Positions 1 to 10,838 of a stretch of 64,000 nucleotides of DNA are shown one piece after another. The notes under the pieces are model-generated. The model worked only from the letters and a program-made list of their open reading frames with translations, searched no databases and was not told where the DNA came from. Source of the stretch: Paguma larvata (taxonomy: Eukaryota > Chordata > Mammalia > Carnivora > Viverridae); assembly GCA_030068075.1 (NCBI GenBank), contig CM057833.1, forward strand, positions 43,853,587 to 43,917,586. The letters are read 5' to 3'. Numbering within the stretch: the stretch's first letter is position 1; every line of letters starts with the position of its first letter. Both the position numbers and the translations under genes were made by a program.

Positions 1-715
1 CAAGGCCCCTCTTGGGCCAGGACTGCCTGAGCCTTCATGGGTCTGCATCCAGGAAGGAAGACGTTTCTACGGTAACCGCTGAGGCCTTCTCTGGAGGTTC
101 TCTGGGAGAGGCCAGGGTCTGGTGCAAGTGACAAACCCCAGTTCCCTTGATAATGTACAGAAAGGTAGCAGCCCTGATGTCCAGGCGTGAGCAGAATGAG
201 AGCATTCAGGCGTGAAATCCCTTTCAATCGGCCGTTTGTTTCCCCCTGGGTTGGAGAATTCACTTTGTGCAGCTCTTTTGAGAAATGGCCGACCTAGGCT
301 CAGTGGTGTATAAATAATAAATATTCCAGAAGGAAAGATATTTTGGGGATTTGGGAAGGAGGCTAGTCGGCTTCCCTTTGTAATTTGGTTCAAGTTTTTA
401 GAAGGCCTGAAAGCATAAGAGATCACGGGGAATCACATGAGAGATCGCAGTCCAATAGCCTCATTTTATAAATAGGGAGAGAAGTCATGAGAAGCGGGTG
501 GGGGGTGTGGGGGAAAGATCAGTCAAAATCAAAGAAGGAGGCGGTCGGTATCAAAACATATCCAAAGCGCCTGATGAATAAGGCCTGCATTGTAGAATTG
601 GGACCGTCACCATCCAGTGAGGTAAATAGTCACATGGGGAATTGGACAAGAAGCAATTGGGATATCAAACAAAGAAGAAACAGAGCTTGAGTTGAGACTC
701 AAAGAATAAGTAGAA
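1..715. other. Unrecognised non-coding stretch
   Basis: I see no repeat family, RNA gene or credible exon. A 119-codon minus-strand frame and a 67-codon plus-strand frame have no recognisable motif and are taken as chance frames. Confidence 0.5.
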
Positions 716-717
716 GT

Positions 718-945
718 TGCTATCGTGTATTAGCATTACAATGTGCTGAGCACTGTATGTGCACTGTCACATTTATCTTTATAACATCCCCTCTTTGGTG
801 GGTGTCATTACTAGCCATTTTTTTAAAGAGAAAGAACAGGTTTAGGGAAGTCACTTGCCCACATAGCTGGCAGATGGCAGAGTCCAAATTCAAACCCAAG
901 TGAGTCTAATTCTTACACCCCTGCTTTTTTTATTGACCACCAATA
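718..945 (-). mobile_element. MIR SINE, antisense
   Basis: Order of landmarks matches a reversed MIR: 'gtgctgagcactgtatgtgc', then 'cacatttatctttataacat', a run resembling the 'gaaactgaggcacag' core, 'tcacttgcccacatagctgg', and 'caaattcaaacccaagtgag'. It is strongly diverged, as expected of this ancient tRNA-derived family. Confidence 0.75.
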
Positions 946-1597
946 TGCTGCCTGCCATAAATAAATGCAAGAGTCTAGGATGTGGGTGAATTAGAGACAG
1001 TGTTCTTGGACAAAAACAACAAACAGCACAGGCAAAGAGACAGAGGTACAACGTATAATGTCTCCGCCTGGTATCTAACCAACTTTAAGTGGAACCGATG
1101 CTCTCCCACAGTCTTGTCTAGGCATAAGGAAGCCTCGGCACTGCTTCTGAATTCTAAGAACCTGTTCTTGGCCATAGTGGGACAATCTGAGGCTTACCGA
1201 ACAGTAAAATCCTGCACACAGTTGGTGGCCTGATTATAGCCCCCACATCCTTCATGGAAGTCAGAGTAGTAAAAGCCATAATGAACCATTCTCTCTTTTA
1301 CAACTTACTTTTACAGCTCGTGGGGTTCTGGAGACTTTAATCATTTGGATCCCCCTTCATTCCAGATACTCAGAGTATAAAGAATTTCCAGCTCAGCTTC
1401 TTTCCATGGGGACATGTTGACCGTTGATGCCTATAGCCAAAGTGGTTCCAGTTCAATAAAAAGTTTTTCATGGAAAATCTGTGGCTGAGCTTGATGGAAA
1501 AATGACCTGCTCCACCAGTCCATGCCAAACAGAGTGAAAAATAAAGAAGGTTATCCAGATGTCAAGGCCAAACTGGCCATGTGTAGGTAGGAACGAT
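946..1597. other. Unrecognised non-coding stretch
   Basis: No repeat or gene recognised. Overlapping short frames on both strands at 975-1233 are mirror frames of the same bases with no family resemblance. Confidence 0.45.
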
Positions 1598-1815
1598 CCA
1601 GGTTATAATAGCCACAACTGACTGCTTGCTCTGCAAAGAGCACTTTATATACAGAGTCCTATTCTCTTCACAATCCTCTTCGCCATTGCACAGATGAAGA
1701 AACGGAGTCTCAGAAAGGCTTAGCTGCTTGCCTAAGGTCAGATACAGAGAGTAAGTGGCCAAGCCAGGATTCCTACCCAGAACTCTGATCCCCAAAAGAT
1801 ATACAATTTCCACAT
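1598..1815 (-). mobile_element. MIR SINE, antisense
   Basis: Contains 'cacagatgaagaaacggagt', 'ctgcttgcctaaggtcagat', and 'gtaagtggccaagccaggat' in the order of a reversed MIR consensus. Confidence 0.8.
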
Positions 1816-1999
1816 CAACCACAAATCATCAATCCAGCAGTCCGTTGGAATTATAACTTCTGCCACTATTTTGTCCTAGGTCCCAGCGGATGACTCCATG
1901 CTCACCAATGGAACCCATGTTCCATTGGTTAAAACATACGACCACATTTTAGCAAGCAAGTATCTTTCATGCCACGGTGCTATACTAGATCCAGAGAGT

Positions 2000-2640
2000 T
2001 TAGAGATTGTTTCATTCTAGAGGTTAGTCAGTCAATGAATACACTCAAGTGCCAACAATGTGAGAGGCGCCGATGCTAAAGGTGTGAGCGAAAAGCAGAG
2101 ACAGACCTTCATGAAAGACTCTCACATTGTGATAGGTGCCATGAGGAAGCAGGACATGGAACCGTGGGTGGATGAAATGGGAATACACATTGTCATTAAA
2201 GTCAGAGAAAGAGTTCCTGAAGGAGTGATAACTAGGCAAGACTGGGCTCATCGTTGGGGTAGGGGGAGAGAAGCTGGGGAAACTGGTACAAAAAAGGACA
2301 GAAAGGGACAAGTAAAGCAAGGCGACTATAAGAGAACGTGACTCAGTACAATGATCAGAAAGGACACCATGCTTGCAGAAATGGAAAGAATGGTAGCTCA
2401 TGGGCCTAAGGGGAAGTGATACCTAGGCTGAGAACTGAGGAATGCACCAGCATCCACCAGACGAAGGATTGTTTGATGAGTGTCCGTGAAGGAAACAGCA
2501 CACACAGAGATCCAGAAACGAGAGAGCATGTGACATTCTGGGAAAACTGCAAGTGCTTGCGTGTGTCATGGGACTAAGAGAACAAAGGAGGGCCAGGATG
2601 GGGGTGGGGATGTTCCAGGAAGTGGCACTGGTAATGAATA
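2000..2640 (-). mobile_element. L2 LINE 3' region, antisense, degraded
   Basis: Starts with a 'gtcaatgaatacactcaagt' segment (degraded 'caaatatttattgagcac') and continues through 'ctgagaactgaggaatg' and 'catgtgacattctggg'-type blocks in the order of an L2 3' end read backwards. Very diverged, and the internal match is patchy. Confidence 0.5.
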
Positions 2641-2774
2641 ACGATCCTACTGAGGAACATCATTCTGAAGGCAAACTCACAGGTCAGAGCAGATTTGTTC
2701 TTGTGCAGGTATTAACAGGGCAGATCCCAGCGTCATGCAAGGGAAGAGAAATGGGAAAAGGAAAAGGAGTTGGA

Positions 2775-2925
2775 AAAGGAGCTAATATTTATTGAGCACC
2801 TGCTAAGTGCCAGATACTTTCGGGCAAACTCCATTCTGCGGATAAAGAAACTGAGGTACCAGAAGATGACGCCATCTGGCCAAGGTCACATACAAAATGG
2901 GCAGTGAGCCACTATCCGTGCTTCA
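2775..2925 (-). mobile_element. MIR SINE, antisense fragment
   Basis: 'atttattgagcacctgctaa', then 'gtgccagatactttcg', then 'gataaagaaactgaggtacc' and 'ccaaggtcacatacaaaatg' are classic reversed MIR blocks. Confidence 0.85.
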
Positions 2926-3029
2926 TTCTTCCTTGCTGACTTCTCAGTCTGCCTCGTGACTCTATTTCCAAGGACTTTCTAATCTGACCGGAAAATTACC
3001 CAAGTGGGTGATTAAGATTGGCAAACAAT

Positions 3030-3420
3030 AATGGCATTAGTCAGGATACTTATCTGTAAATGACAAGAATCTAAATTCAACTGGCCTTAGGTAAATGATG
3101 GATGGCAGGTATGTCAGAATTGAGGAAATAAGGAAATGTTTAGCACCAAGGCATAAGAGAGTCGGAAAGTCACTGAGGCCTCAGGAACAGATAGACTCCC
3201 CAGGGCCCTCTGCTCCTCTTGTCCAACTTTCTGCCCATGGGCTCTATTCTTTTTTACCACACACCATTTTCTTCCTCCACGCAGCCGAAGCTTGGTCATC
3301 CATGGTGGGGGAGCCTCTACCACTAGAGAGGGACCTGCTCTCTGGTTCCATTTTTAAACTCAGCGAAAGATCTCTGATTGGCCCAGGCTGCATCAAATGT
3401 CCGCCCAGGAATCAATCAGC
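3030..3420. repeat. Ancient interspersed repeat, family not named
   Basis: The stretch from 'aactggccttaggtaaatg' to 'ctctgattggcccaggctgc' resembles a medium-frequency mammalian repeat that ends in a 'tgattggcc..ggtcacatg' block. I cannot name the family with confidence. The 146-codon frame at 3095-3535 runs through it and is not treated as a gene. Confidence 0.35.
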
Positions 3421-3529
3421 TACCACTAGGATCAGAAACACAGCTGCTGGGGGTTCACCCCTGTGCACTGGGGGGTTATACTCCAAAACTCTCTGTGAAT
3501 CAAGAAGCCACTCCAAAGAGTACCTACTA

Positions 3530-3800
3530 AATTAATAACAACATTTATCATTTATGGGAGATTTAACACATGGCAGGCTCTGCGATGAGAAGGCACACTG
3601 TTCTATCTTTACCTCATTTGATTTCCACAACAACGCTGAGAAGTAATGATCCCCAGGGTATGTATAAGGAAACTGAGGCTAAGGGAGGCCCACTGATTTG
3701 TGCAATGTCCCACAGTTAGTAAGTAGTAGGGGTCGCATTCAAATCCTGGATGGACTCCAAAGTCCTGCACTCGACTCCTACACTTAACTACCCTCTACTG
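3530..3800 (-). mobile_element. MIR SINE, antisense, near full length
   Basis: Shows 'tggcaggctctgcgatgaga', 'tacctcatttgatttccaca', 'aaggaaactgaggctaaggg', 'tcccacagttagtaagtagt' and 'cattcaaatcctgg' in reversed MIR order. Confidence 0.85.
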
Positions 3801-3861
3801 CCTGTGACTGATGCCTTATGTGTTGGCCTCCTTGAAACTAAAGTGAGGTGATCATAATCCA

Positions 3862-4080
3862 GAAGTCCTGGGATCCACCTCTGCCGCTGTCAAGCTGTGT
3901 GCCTTGGACGAGACTCCTAATCTCTGTGCCTCCACTTTCCTGTGTGCAAAGTGAAAGTCATAATTCGTGCTTTCCTACTTCTGTGATCGCAGGATTAAGT
4001 GGGTCTGAAAGTGAAGTGCTTAGGAAAGAACTCCGTTTTAACAAAAGTGAGCTATTACCATCATTTTATATCGTATCATT
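3862..4080 (+). mobile_element. MIR SINE
   Basis: 'ccgctgtcaagctgtgtgcc', 'ctctgtgcctccactttcct' and 'gaagtgcttaggaaagaact' follow the forward MIR consensus. It lies just beyond the antisense MIR at 3530-3800, so the two face each other. Confidence 0.75.
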
Positions 4081-4129
4081 CCAGCATGCCATGATTTTGA
4101 AACTTTCTCTACTTAAAGCAAAAGCCATG

Positions 4130-4780
4130 CTTTGAAATAGGAGTGTGTTTGTGAAGAGCCAATAGGCGGACCCAAATGTTGCAGGCTATGTACGCATATA
4201 TTGTAGAACTCTAGATTGACAGAACTTAACTCAGGAAACAGAAATGGAGTTAATTGATCCTGGATCCAAACGTTGGGCTCCTCTGGCTTTTTTCAAAACA
4301 GACATAAACACTGCTCCTCTGGATTCGTTCTGCGCGGACGCCACCTGGTTTCTGCTTATTTTTTCATTTCACCCGCTTCAGGGATATCGAATTATAATTG
4401 GTTTCTGCTGAACTTTCTCATGCTGTGAAGCCCTGATTAACAAAGAAAATGAAAGTTTTCTTTCATTTGGTCAACAAGTTCGGCCCTGCTGCAAAGTCTC
4501 AGATGGCAGTCCTGTAAGGAATTAAGGCTCTGTGGAATAATCTCCATCTTTAGGAAATACCTAAAGAGGGTCTAACGGGAAGCCTCTGTAAGCCAACATG
4601 CTCCTGATGGCCCACTGGTCACAAATTTGCCCAAATGAGGGACCGTGGCTTAATCCTCCAGCTCCTAAACCCGCACGTGTAATCAGGCCCTTGGCCAGGT
4701 GGTGGACTTCCCTGGATGGCCTCCAGTCTGCGTCCTCTCCTCTCCTCTTGTCATACCTAAGCACAGTACTTCCCACCTCT
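4130..4780. other. Unrecognised stretch, possible conserved element
   Basis: No repeat recognised. Bases about 4320-4560 have mixed composition with short TA-rich motifs such as 'gaattataattgg' and 'cctgattaacaaag'. This looks like the texture of conserved non-coding DNA, but nothing here proves conservation. Confidence 0.3.
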
Positions 4781-4784
4781 GTTT

Positions 4785-5000
4785 AAACAGCCTCCTAACC
4801 TCACATCCACACTAGTGCCAGAATGAGCTTCTTAAAACAAAGATCCGACCATGTCAGCCCCGCTGAGCACCTTCCTGTGACTCCCTGTGAGCTAGATAAC
4901 AAAGCCCAGATTCCTTGGTGTTCTTCATAATTTGACCTGTATCTATCCTCCTGGAATCATCACATTGCCACACCACACCATCAGAATCCAGCCTCCTCCG
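4785..5000 (+). mobile_element. L2 LINE 3' region, part 1
   Basis: 'cagaatgagcttcttaaaac', 'gatccgaccatgtcagcccc' and 'gataacaaagcccag' match the forward L2 3' end. The element appears to resume at 5235 after the MIR at 5030-5222. Confidence 0.75.
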
Positions 5001-5029
5001 TCATCAGGGCAATGATACTACATTGCTAT

Positions 5030-5222
5030 CTTTTATTGAGGTTTCCAAAACGTGCCTGATTCTCTGTAGCACTTTTGCACAAATTCTCGGAAAGCTGTGA
5101 GATATTTTTATGCCTTTATTATACCGAGATTTGGAAAGCTAAGGAAACTGCCCAGGATCACCGGACAACAGAACAGAGACCCAAACCCAGGTTCGCCTGA
5201 CTCCCAAATGCTTTCCACTCTA
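5030..5222 (-). mobile_element. MIR SINE, antisense, within L2
   Basis: 'atcttttattgaggtttcca', 'aagctaaggaaactgcccag', 'gatcaccggacaacagaaca' and 'caaacccaggttcgcctgac' follow reversed MIR. Flanking L2 pieces in the same orientation suggest it sits between two halves of one L2. Confidence 0.7.
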
Positions 5223-5234
5223 CCCTCCGGACGT

Positions 5235-5400
5235 TCTGAAATACTGGCACTTCTCTGAATGCACCATGCTCTTCTCCACCAACACTGTCTTTGTGATTTC
5301 TCTCCCCCTCCCATCCCCACTCTCTTTGCCTGTTGGCTCACTGCTACCCATCCCCTAAGATTTGGCTCAAACATCACCCTGGGTGAAACTGTGAGACACT
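5235..5400 (+). mobile_element. L2 LINE 3' region, part 2
   Basis: The CT-rich segment and 'aagatttggctcaaacatca' match the L2 block that normally reads 'ggtctctgctcaaatgtcacc'. It plausibly continues the L2 at 4785-5000. Confidence 0.6.
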
Positions 5401-5404
5401 GCAG

Positions 5405-5610
5405 ACAGAGAAAGAAAGAGAACCAGACTCGATGGCAGGAAACTACCAAGTCCTCACTCTCTAAGTGACCTAAGCCTCCCTGTCTATAAAAATGAGGGCG
5501 ACAAGCCACACCCTGCCTACCACCTGGAGTTTCGGGGAGTATCAGATGGGATTCTGTATTTGAAACCACTTTGCAAACTATCAAGCCCCATATAAATGTA
5601 AGTTATTATT
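5405..5610 (+). mobile_element. MIR SINE
   Basis: 'tgtctataaaaatgagggcg', 'gaaaccactttgcaaactat' and 'ccatataaatgtaagttatt' match the forward MIR 3' half, including the characteristic tail. Confidence 0.7.
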
Positions 5611-5760
5611 AATTGTTGTATTAATTAAATAATTAAATCCCAGCTATAATAATGAATCTAAGAAATTACTGTTAATGACTATTAATCAAAATGCATGTTG
5701 ACGGTAATTATGCTAAGTAAAACTCTCAATAATCATGATAATTAGCCCTGATACTGAGAA
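5590..5760. promoter_or_regulatory. AT-rich cluster of TAAT cores (candidate element)
   Basis: About 170 bp downstream of a MIR tail carry many TAAT/ATTA cores (for example 'gtattaattaaataattaaa', 'gactattaatcaaaatgc', 'catgataattagccc'), the shape bound by homeodomain proteins. AT-rich DNA produces such cores by chance, so the regulatory reading is inference only. Confidence 0.2.
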
Positions 5761-6019
5761 GTGGCCCATGGGGTGTGGACTAGTATGAAACTGGAGAGTA
5801 AACAGCGCAAATGAGAGCTGGCCAAAAACACAGATAGAGGCAAATGAGCCAGACAAGCCGATTAGCCTTGCGCTCCCTGGCCTAGTTCCATGGTGCTGAG
5901 GTCAAAGGGACTCATAAACACCCACACCGCCTACTACGCTATCAGCTCCTGAGGTGCAATTGTGCATGTGGTTGTGGTGTGTGTATCTATCTCCCTGTGG
6001 GAATGGTTTCATACTAAGC

Positions 6020-6245
6020 TTCGCCATGTTGAACTACTCACAGGTCCACGGCCATGCCATTCCCTAACACCACCTACTCATCACATTGCCCATGCCTCCT
6101 GACAGACCCAAGGTCCTTCACGTCCTAGTTCATGTAAATTGTCTTCAGCAAAGTCTTTCTGGATTTTTCCTGGAACACCAGGGATCTCTCCCTCGTGTTC
6201 TCTTCACCCTCTGTAGACCTTCACTCTGGAACATACCTTCCTAAT
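6020..6245 (+). mobile_element. L2 LINE fragment, probable
   Basis: 'cttcagcaaagtctttctgg' and 'cactctggaacataccttcc' resemble the L2 segments around 'ggaacgctcttccccc' and 'gccttccctgacc'. The match is weak. Confidence 0.4.
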
Positions 6246-6535
6246 GCTACCACTTACAAGCTATGCTTCTTTTAGAAGTTACTTAAGGGGCATATGGGTG
6301 GCTCAGTTGGTTGAGCATCTGACTCTTGGCTTGGGGTCAAATCACGAGATCATGGTTCATGGGTTCAAGCCCTGTGTCAGGCTCTGTGCTGGCAGCACGT
6401 AGCTTGCTTGGGATTCTCTCTCTTCCCTCTCTCTCTGTCCCTCCCCTCCTCTCTCTCTCTCAAAAAAAAAAAAAAGTTACTTAAAACATGATTATGCTTC
6501 AACTGCCTTATCTATTCAATGAAGACAATACAGCA
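6245..6535 (+). mobile_element. MIR SINE interrupted by CAN-SINE
   Basis: 'ctaccacttacaagctatgc' before the SINE and 'tgccttatctattcaatgaa' after it are consecutive MIR blocks. The younger SINE entered at the MIR 'agttacttaa' motif, which became the target-site duplication. Confidence 0.7.
6287..6473 (+). mobile_element. CAN-SINE (felid SINEC), older 'ctcttgg' type
   Basis: tRNA-derived head 'gggtggctcagttggttgag', box B region 'gggttcaagccctg', then a CT-rich stretch and a poly-A tail. Perfect 11-bp target duplication 'aagttacttaa' at 6276-6286 and 6474-6484. It carries the 'cttgcttgggattctctc' body that marks the older of two SINE groups in this window. Confidence 0.97.
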
Positions 6536-6559
6536 TGGACCATAAAAGATTGTTTTCAC

Positions 6560-6760
6560 AATTCAATAAGATACATAAGACTTCTAGAACAGGATTAGAT
6601 ATAGCAGTTGATCAACATTTACTATATTTGTTTTTATTTATTGTATATGTTTCTAGATCTATTGCTCTGCTAAACTGTGAGCTCCTTCTTTTGAGTCCCT
6701 GTCTGTACTTGCCACATCATAGCTGCTCTTTTCATTGTTGTTATTAAAATGGATACAGAT
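6560..6760 (+). mobile_element. L2 LINE 3' end, probable
   Basis: 'aaactgtgagctccttcttt' and 'gtccctgtctgtacttgcc' resemble the L2 3' segment 'gtgagctccttgagggcagggactgt'. Confidence 0.45.
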
Positions 6761-6799
6761 GGAGAATGTTCTAAAGAAACTCTGTGGACAAGAGTAAAG

Positions 6800-7060
6800 G
6801 TAGTAGGGCGCTAAAATCATTGACTATAGAATGAGATTTGGTTAAATCTTGGCTCTGCTGCTTGCTTAGACATTAGCTTTCTGCAAGTCACTTCCCCTTT
6901 CCAGGACTCAGTTTCCTCATCTAGAAAATGGAACCGATAACCTCTCACCCACTTCCTCACAAGCTCCATTGTGGGGTTAGAACAAGGACACAGATGTGAA
7001 ACTGCTTTGTAAACCGAAAGGCACTAATCAAATATAAGATACATTTCTTATTATTGGAAA
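6800..7060 (+). mobile_element. MIR SINE, near full length
   Basis: 'aatcttggctctgctgcttg', 'ctgcaagtcacttccccttt', 'actcagtttcctcatctaga' and 'gaaactgctttgtaaaccga' follow forward MIR from its middle to the tail. Confidence 0.9.
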
Positions 7061-7470
7061 CATCTGGAAGTTGTTTGGAGTTACAAATTGATAGAATCAG
7101 TCAACACCTACTTGGCTTACACAAAAAGTGGTTGTTAGGGCTTGGGTACTTTTAGAAGCCCTTAACCCTATGCATATAGCAAGTCTTCTCCATATTAACC
7201 CCAACTTGAGAATTTGCAAGTTTCTTTCCCCAAAGACTAAGTAACAACAGGAATTAAAAATATAGCTAAGGCTGAAACTTCACTAAAGATTTCAGTTTCT
7301 ATTTCCCTTAAGGGAGTTTCTAGCACCCTGGCTAATAGCTAAGTTATTAGACACAGCTCAGTTTACAGGGTTTCTTGAGGTGTCAGGAAGCTCAACCTCA
7401 GGGGTTACTTTAGGATAATAGGGCGTTTAGATTAAGATAGCTAGTAAATTTGGGAAAGAGAGAACCACAG
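7061..7470. other. Unrecognised non-coding stretch
   Basis: Nothing recognised. It is fairly AT-rich, with no long frame. Confidence 0.4.
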
Positions 7471-7474
7471 AGAT

Positions 7475-7600
7475 GGCAAGAACACTGGACTAGAAGTCAG
7501 AAATCCTAAATTCTAACCTAGTTTTATAACCTTCTAGTTAGGATATCTTCTCTAACTTGGCTTTAGTTTTCTCAGTAAAATGTGGATACCCCACATTTAA
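7475..7600 (+). mobile_element. MIR SINE fragment
   Basis: 'aacactggactagaagtcag', 'aaattctaacctagttttat' and 'ggctttagttttctcagtaa' correspond to forward MIR head and middle, diverged. Confidence 0.65.
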
Positions 7601-7604
7601 TTAG

Positions 7605-8110
7605 CCTTTCCCATACAACAAATCACCCTAAAGGTAGTGACTTAAAACACTGAGAGCTTGTTTCTCACAATTCTGTGCATTGGTTAGGCAGATGCACTCA
7701 AGTACATGAGCCCACTCACAGGGCAGCATTCAGCTGGTGGGTCAGTTGGGACCTGGGCCCATATAACACAACTGGATCTCTGGGTCCTTTTCTTTGTCCA
7801 GGGTCTTTCATACATAAGGAGCTAGAAAGGCAGGTGGTGGGGTGAGGGAGTCTTTTCTCCTGGCATGGCGTACAACCACAAAAGTAGAAACCATATGGAC
7901 TCTTAAGGCATAGCCTCAAAAAGCATCACTTCCTCCATACTCTACTGGTCAAAGCAAGTTATACAGTCAGCCAAGAATCATGAGTTGAGCAAAGAGACTC
8001 CACTATTTGCTTGGAGGAAGGCAAAGTCAAATTACAGAAAGGGACCTGGTCACAGCGAGGCATGATTCATCAGAGGCCATTTTTGTATCAATCTAACACA
8101 CATGTGTCCT
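7605..8110. repeat. Ancient interspersed repeat, LTR- or MER-like, unnamed
   Basis: 'aggtagtgacttaaaacact', 'tttctcacaattctgtgcat', 'gcagcattcagctggtgggt' and 'ccatactctactggtcaaag' follow a recurrent mammalian repeat about 500 bp long, read 'gtggcttaaaac...ctcacagttctgtgg...attctattggtc' in better copies. I cannot assign the family name safely. Confidence 0.5.
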
Positions 8111-8356
8111 GCCTCTGGGGTTATTTACACGAAGGTAAGTTGATGTAATTACAGACTCTATAAAGAGTGAAGTGTTAGGTCATACAGATGGAAGAGAATT
8201 TAATTTTTGTCCTAATATTTATGTTTGTATTACTTAACTGGTCTCAAGATGATCTAGGTTAAGTTTTCAAATTTTGATTCTCTATTAGTTAAGAAAAGCA
8301 TATGAGAATATAAAGGAACGAATCCCAGACAGGTGATAGAATGTCATGATTTTCCA

Positions 8357-8566
8357 GGGGTCCCTGGATGGCTCAGTCAATTAAGTGTCCAACTCTTGAT
8401 TTTGACTCAGGTCATCTCACGGTTCGTGCGATCGAGCCCCACATCAAGCTCTCTGCTGACAGTGTGGAGCCTGCTTAATTAATATTCTCTCTCTCCCTCT
8501 TTCTCTGCCCCTCCCCCACTCTTGCTCACTCTCTCTCAAAATAAATAAATATTAAAAAAAAAGATA
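8357..8566 (+). mobile_element. CAN-SINE (felid SINEC), older type
   Basis: Head 'tggatggctcagtcaattaa', 'cgatcgagccccac' box B region, CT-rich segment, and an 'ataaataaatattaaaaaa' tail. Imperfect 13-bp target duplication (11 of 13) at 8344-8356 and 8567-8579. Body 'gtgtggagcctgcttaatta' indicates the older group. Confidence 0.95.
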
Positions 8567-9290
8567 TCCTCATTTTCCATCCTATAATGAAATAGTAGAT
8601 GCAGGTTTTAAGTATAGTAGCTGCTAACATCACAAAAACCAAGATGACTAGATATGACGTGACCCTGAGGAGAGCACTACACCAGCTGTGAAGTTCTCTT
8701 GCCAAAACAAAAAAGTTGACCCTAAGTCTGATCAAGCTTCTAGGTACAACTCCTAATTTTCAGGAATGACAAAGAAGAAGGAACATGTTAAACCATACTA
8801 CAAAAGTGCAATCAGCAAAATCCAGACTAGGAAACACTATAGGAAAATAATCTTGTTTTTCAATCAATAAATTATGAGGGGATAAAAAGAGATTGAGAAT
8901 AAACATATATATTAAGAGAAACCAGTAATGTGTGGGACTTATCTGGATTCAAATAAAAGAAAATATTACAACATTATAAGATAACTGAAAATTTATAAAC
9001 TGGATAACTGATGAAGGGATTAAAGCTAATTTTGGGTGTGAGCTCATATTAGTATTATATCTTCTTAAAAGACTCTTTAGCTTTTAGAATACCTATTAAA
9101 CTATTTACCTGGGAAATGATACTATAGCTGAGATTTGTCTTACAGAGGGGGAATAAACGGATGGGGGTACAAATGAGGCAAGAATGCCCATGAGGTTACA
9201 ACTATGAAAGTTACATAGTGAGTACATGGGCATTCATTATACAATTCTGGTTACTTTAGTAGATCTTTGAAATTCTCCATAATAAATACA
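8567..9290 (+). repeat. Ancient mammalian repeat ending 'gaaattctccataataaa'
   Basis: 'gaaggaacatgttaaaccat', 'gtgtgggacttatctggatt', 'ataactgatgaagggattaa' and the terminal 'tttgaaattctccataataa' form the ordered landmarks of a widespread old repeat. A second relative, also on the plus strand, is at 26480-26830. Family name uncertain. Confidence 0.5.
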
Positions 9291-9304
9291 TCTTTTAAGA
9301 GTGG

Positions 9305-9545
9305 GACAAGTAGTCAGACAGCACTGGGTTCAAATAGCAGCCTCATGTCTCCTTTCCTTAACTGTATGTTCTTGAAAAATGCATTTCACTTATCTGAGCT
9401 TCCATTACCCTACCAATAAATAGGGATAATCTCCCCTCATTAGTTTCCCATGATGCCATGAAAGCTAAGCCAAATGAGTTCACAAATGTGAAACCATTTG
9501 ATAAACCATGAAGGGCTACCCACACGTAAGGAACTGTTTTGGTCA
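9305..9545 (+). mobile_element. MIR SINE
   Basis: 'cactgggttcaaatagcagc', 'tatctgagcttccattaccc', 'aataaatagggataatctcc' and 'aatgtgaaaccatttgataa' follow forward MIR order. Confidence 0.75.
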
Positions 9546-9814
9546 CCATTACTACTGACCTTGAAAATAATTTGGATCCACTGGCACCTGCTGCCCCTTA
9601 GTAATAGTATCCCTTCACAGTTGGTCTGCTCCCATGAGAAATTAAGTGCAATGGTCTCAAAGAACTCATTGAGCTCTGTGACCTGGATCAAGGGTCTGAA
9701 GATTACTTTTTAAATCTCATCTTTTGTCTTTATCTCAAATCCAAATGGAGAGAACTTCTGCTTTTGGTCAACATGAAGTAAGAGAGACTGAATTTACTCT
9801 CATCCATATGATAC

Positions 9815-9885
9815 ATACATGTTTTCATATGTAGTATATGTTTCATATGTATATATATGATTTTCATATGTATATACATTGGTTT
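9815..9885. repeat. AT-rich imperfect tandem repeat, about 19 bp x 3
   Basis: 'gttttcatatgtagtatat', 'gtttcatatgtatatatat' and 'gattttcatatgtatatac' follow one another, giving about three 19-bp units built on 'ttttcatatgta'. Confidence 0.7.
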
Positions 9886-9939
9886 TCAAGAGATGTGAGA
9901 AACAAATTGAGTCCCATGATTTCCCAGTTGACTGCCTTG

Positions 9940-10838
9940 AAAGAGTTTTCAGACAAAAAAGGAATAAAAGACGTTAAGATTAGAAAGGGAAGTGAAATTG
10001 ACTTTATTCACAGATGACACTATCATCTATGTAGAAAATCCTATAGACTTTACAAAAAAAAAAAGTAAGCTACTAGAAATGAGTGAGTTTAGCAAAGATG
10101 TAGGGTACAAGATCAATAATACAAAGGTCAATAGTATTTCTATATCTTGCAATGAAATATAAGAAATTAAAATTAAGTGCTGTCCTAATCAGTGCTATCC
10201 CAATCAAAATCCCACCAAAATTTTTCAAGTAAATTGACAAACTGATTCTAAAATTCATACGAAAATGCAGAGTCTAGATTAACCAAAACAACTTTTAAAA
10301 AGCGCAACAAAGTTGGATGAATTCCACTATCTGATTTCAAGACTTATTATAAATTTATACTAATCAAAACAGTGGTATTGGCACAAAGACAGACACACAG
10401 ATCAACAGTACAGAATAGAATCCGAAAATATAAAACATAAACAATGATATGATTTTCAATACAGGTGTAAAGGGTATTTGGCTAGTCTTTTCTACAAACA
10501 GTGCAAAGGGTATTTGTCTAGTCTTTTCTACAAATGGTGCTAGAATTAGATATGCATGAGCAAACAAAATAAAACAAACATTCTCAAGTCCATACTTTGT
10601 GTCATAAACAAGGATTCGCTCTAAATGAACCACGGAGCTAAATGTGCAATCTGAAACTATAAAATTTCTAGAAGAAAACAGGAGAAAACCTTTGTGACCT
10701 TGGGTCAGGGAAAGATTCCTTAAATCCAACACCACAAGCACAAAGATAAAATAACAAAACAGACTGCTGACTGTAGGAGTCGCTCTGCTGGCAAAATAAT
10801 CACCAAGTGATCTTGGAGAAAAAGCAAAACTTTTCATG
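9940..10838 (+). mobile_element. L1 LINE ORF2 fragment (reverse transcriptase part), decayed
   Basis: The plus strand retains the order of L1 ORF2 after the RT core: 'ggaataaaagacgttaagat', a catalytic-motif remnant reading F-T-D-D at 10007-10018 (functional L1s have FADD), 'tgctatcccaatcaaaatcc', 'actaatcaaaacagtggtat' and 'aaggattcgctctaaatgaa'. No long frame survives, so this is a dead fragment lacking both element ends. It contains a 36-bp in-frame tandem duplication at 10465-10536. Confidence 0.9.
10465..10536 (+). repeat. 36-bp tandem duplication inside L1 ORF2
   Basis: Copies 10465-10500 and 10501-10536 share 32 of 36 bases and begin 'gtgtaaagggtatttg' and 'gtgcaaagggtatttg'. The length is exactly 12 codons. 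Confidence 0.95.
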
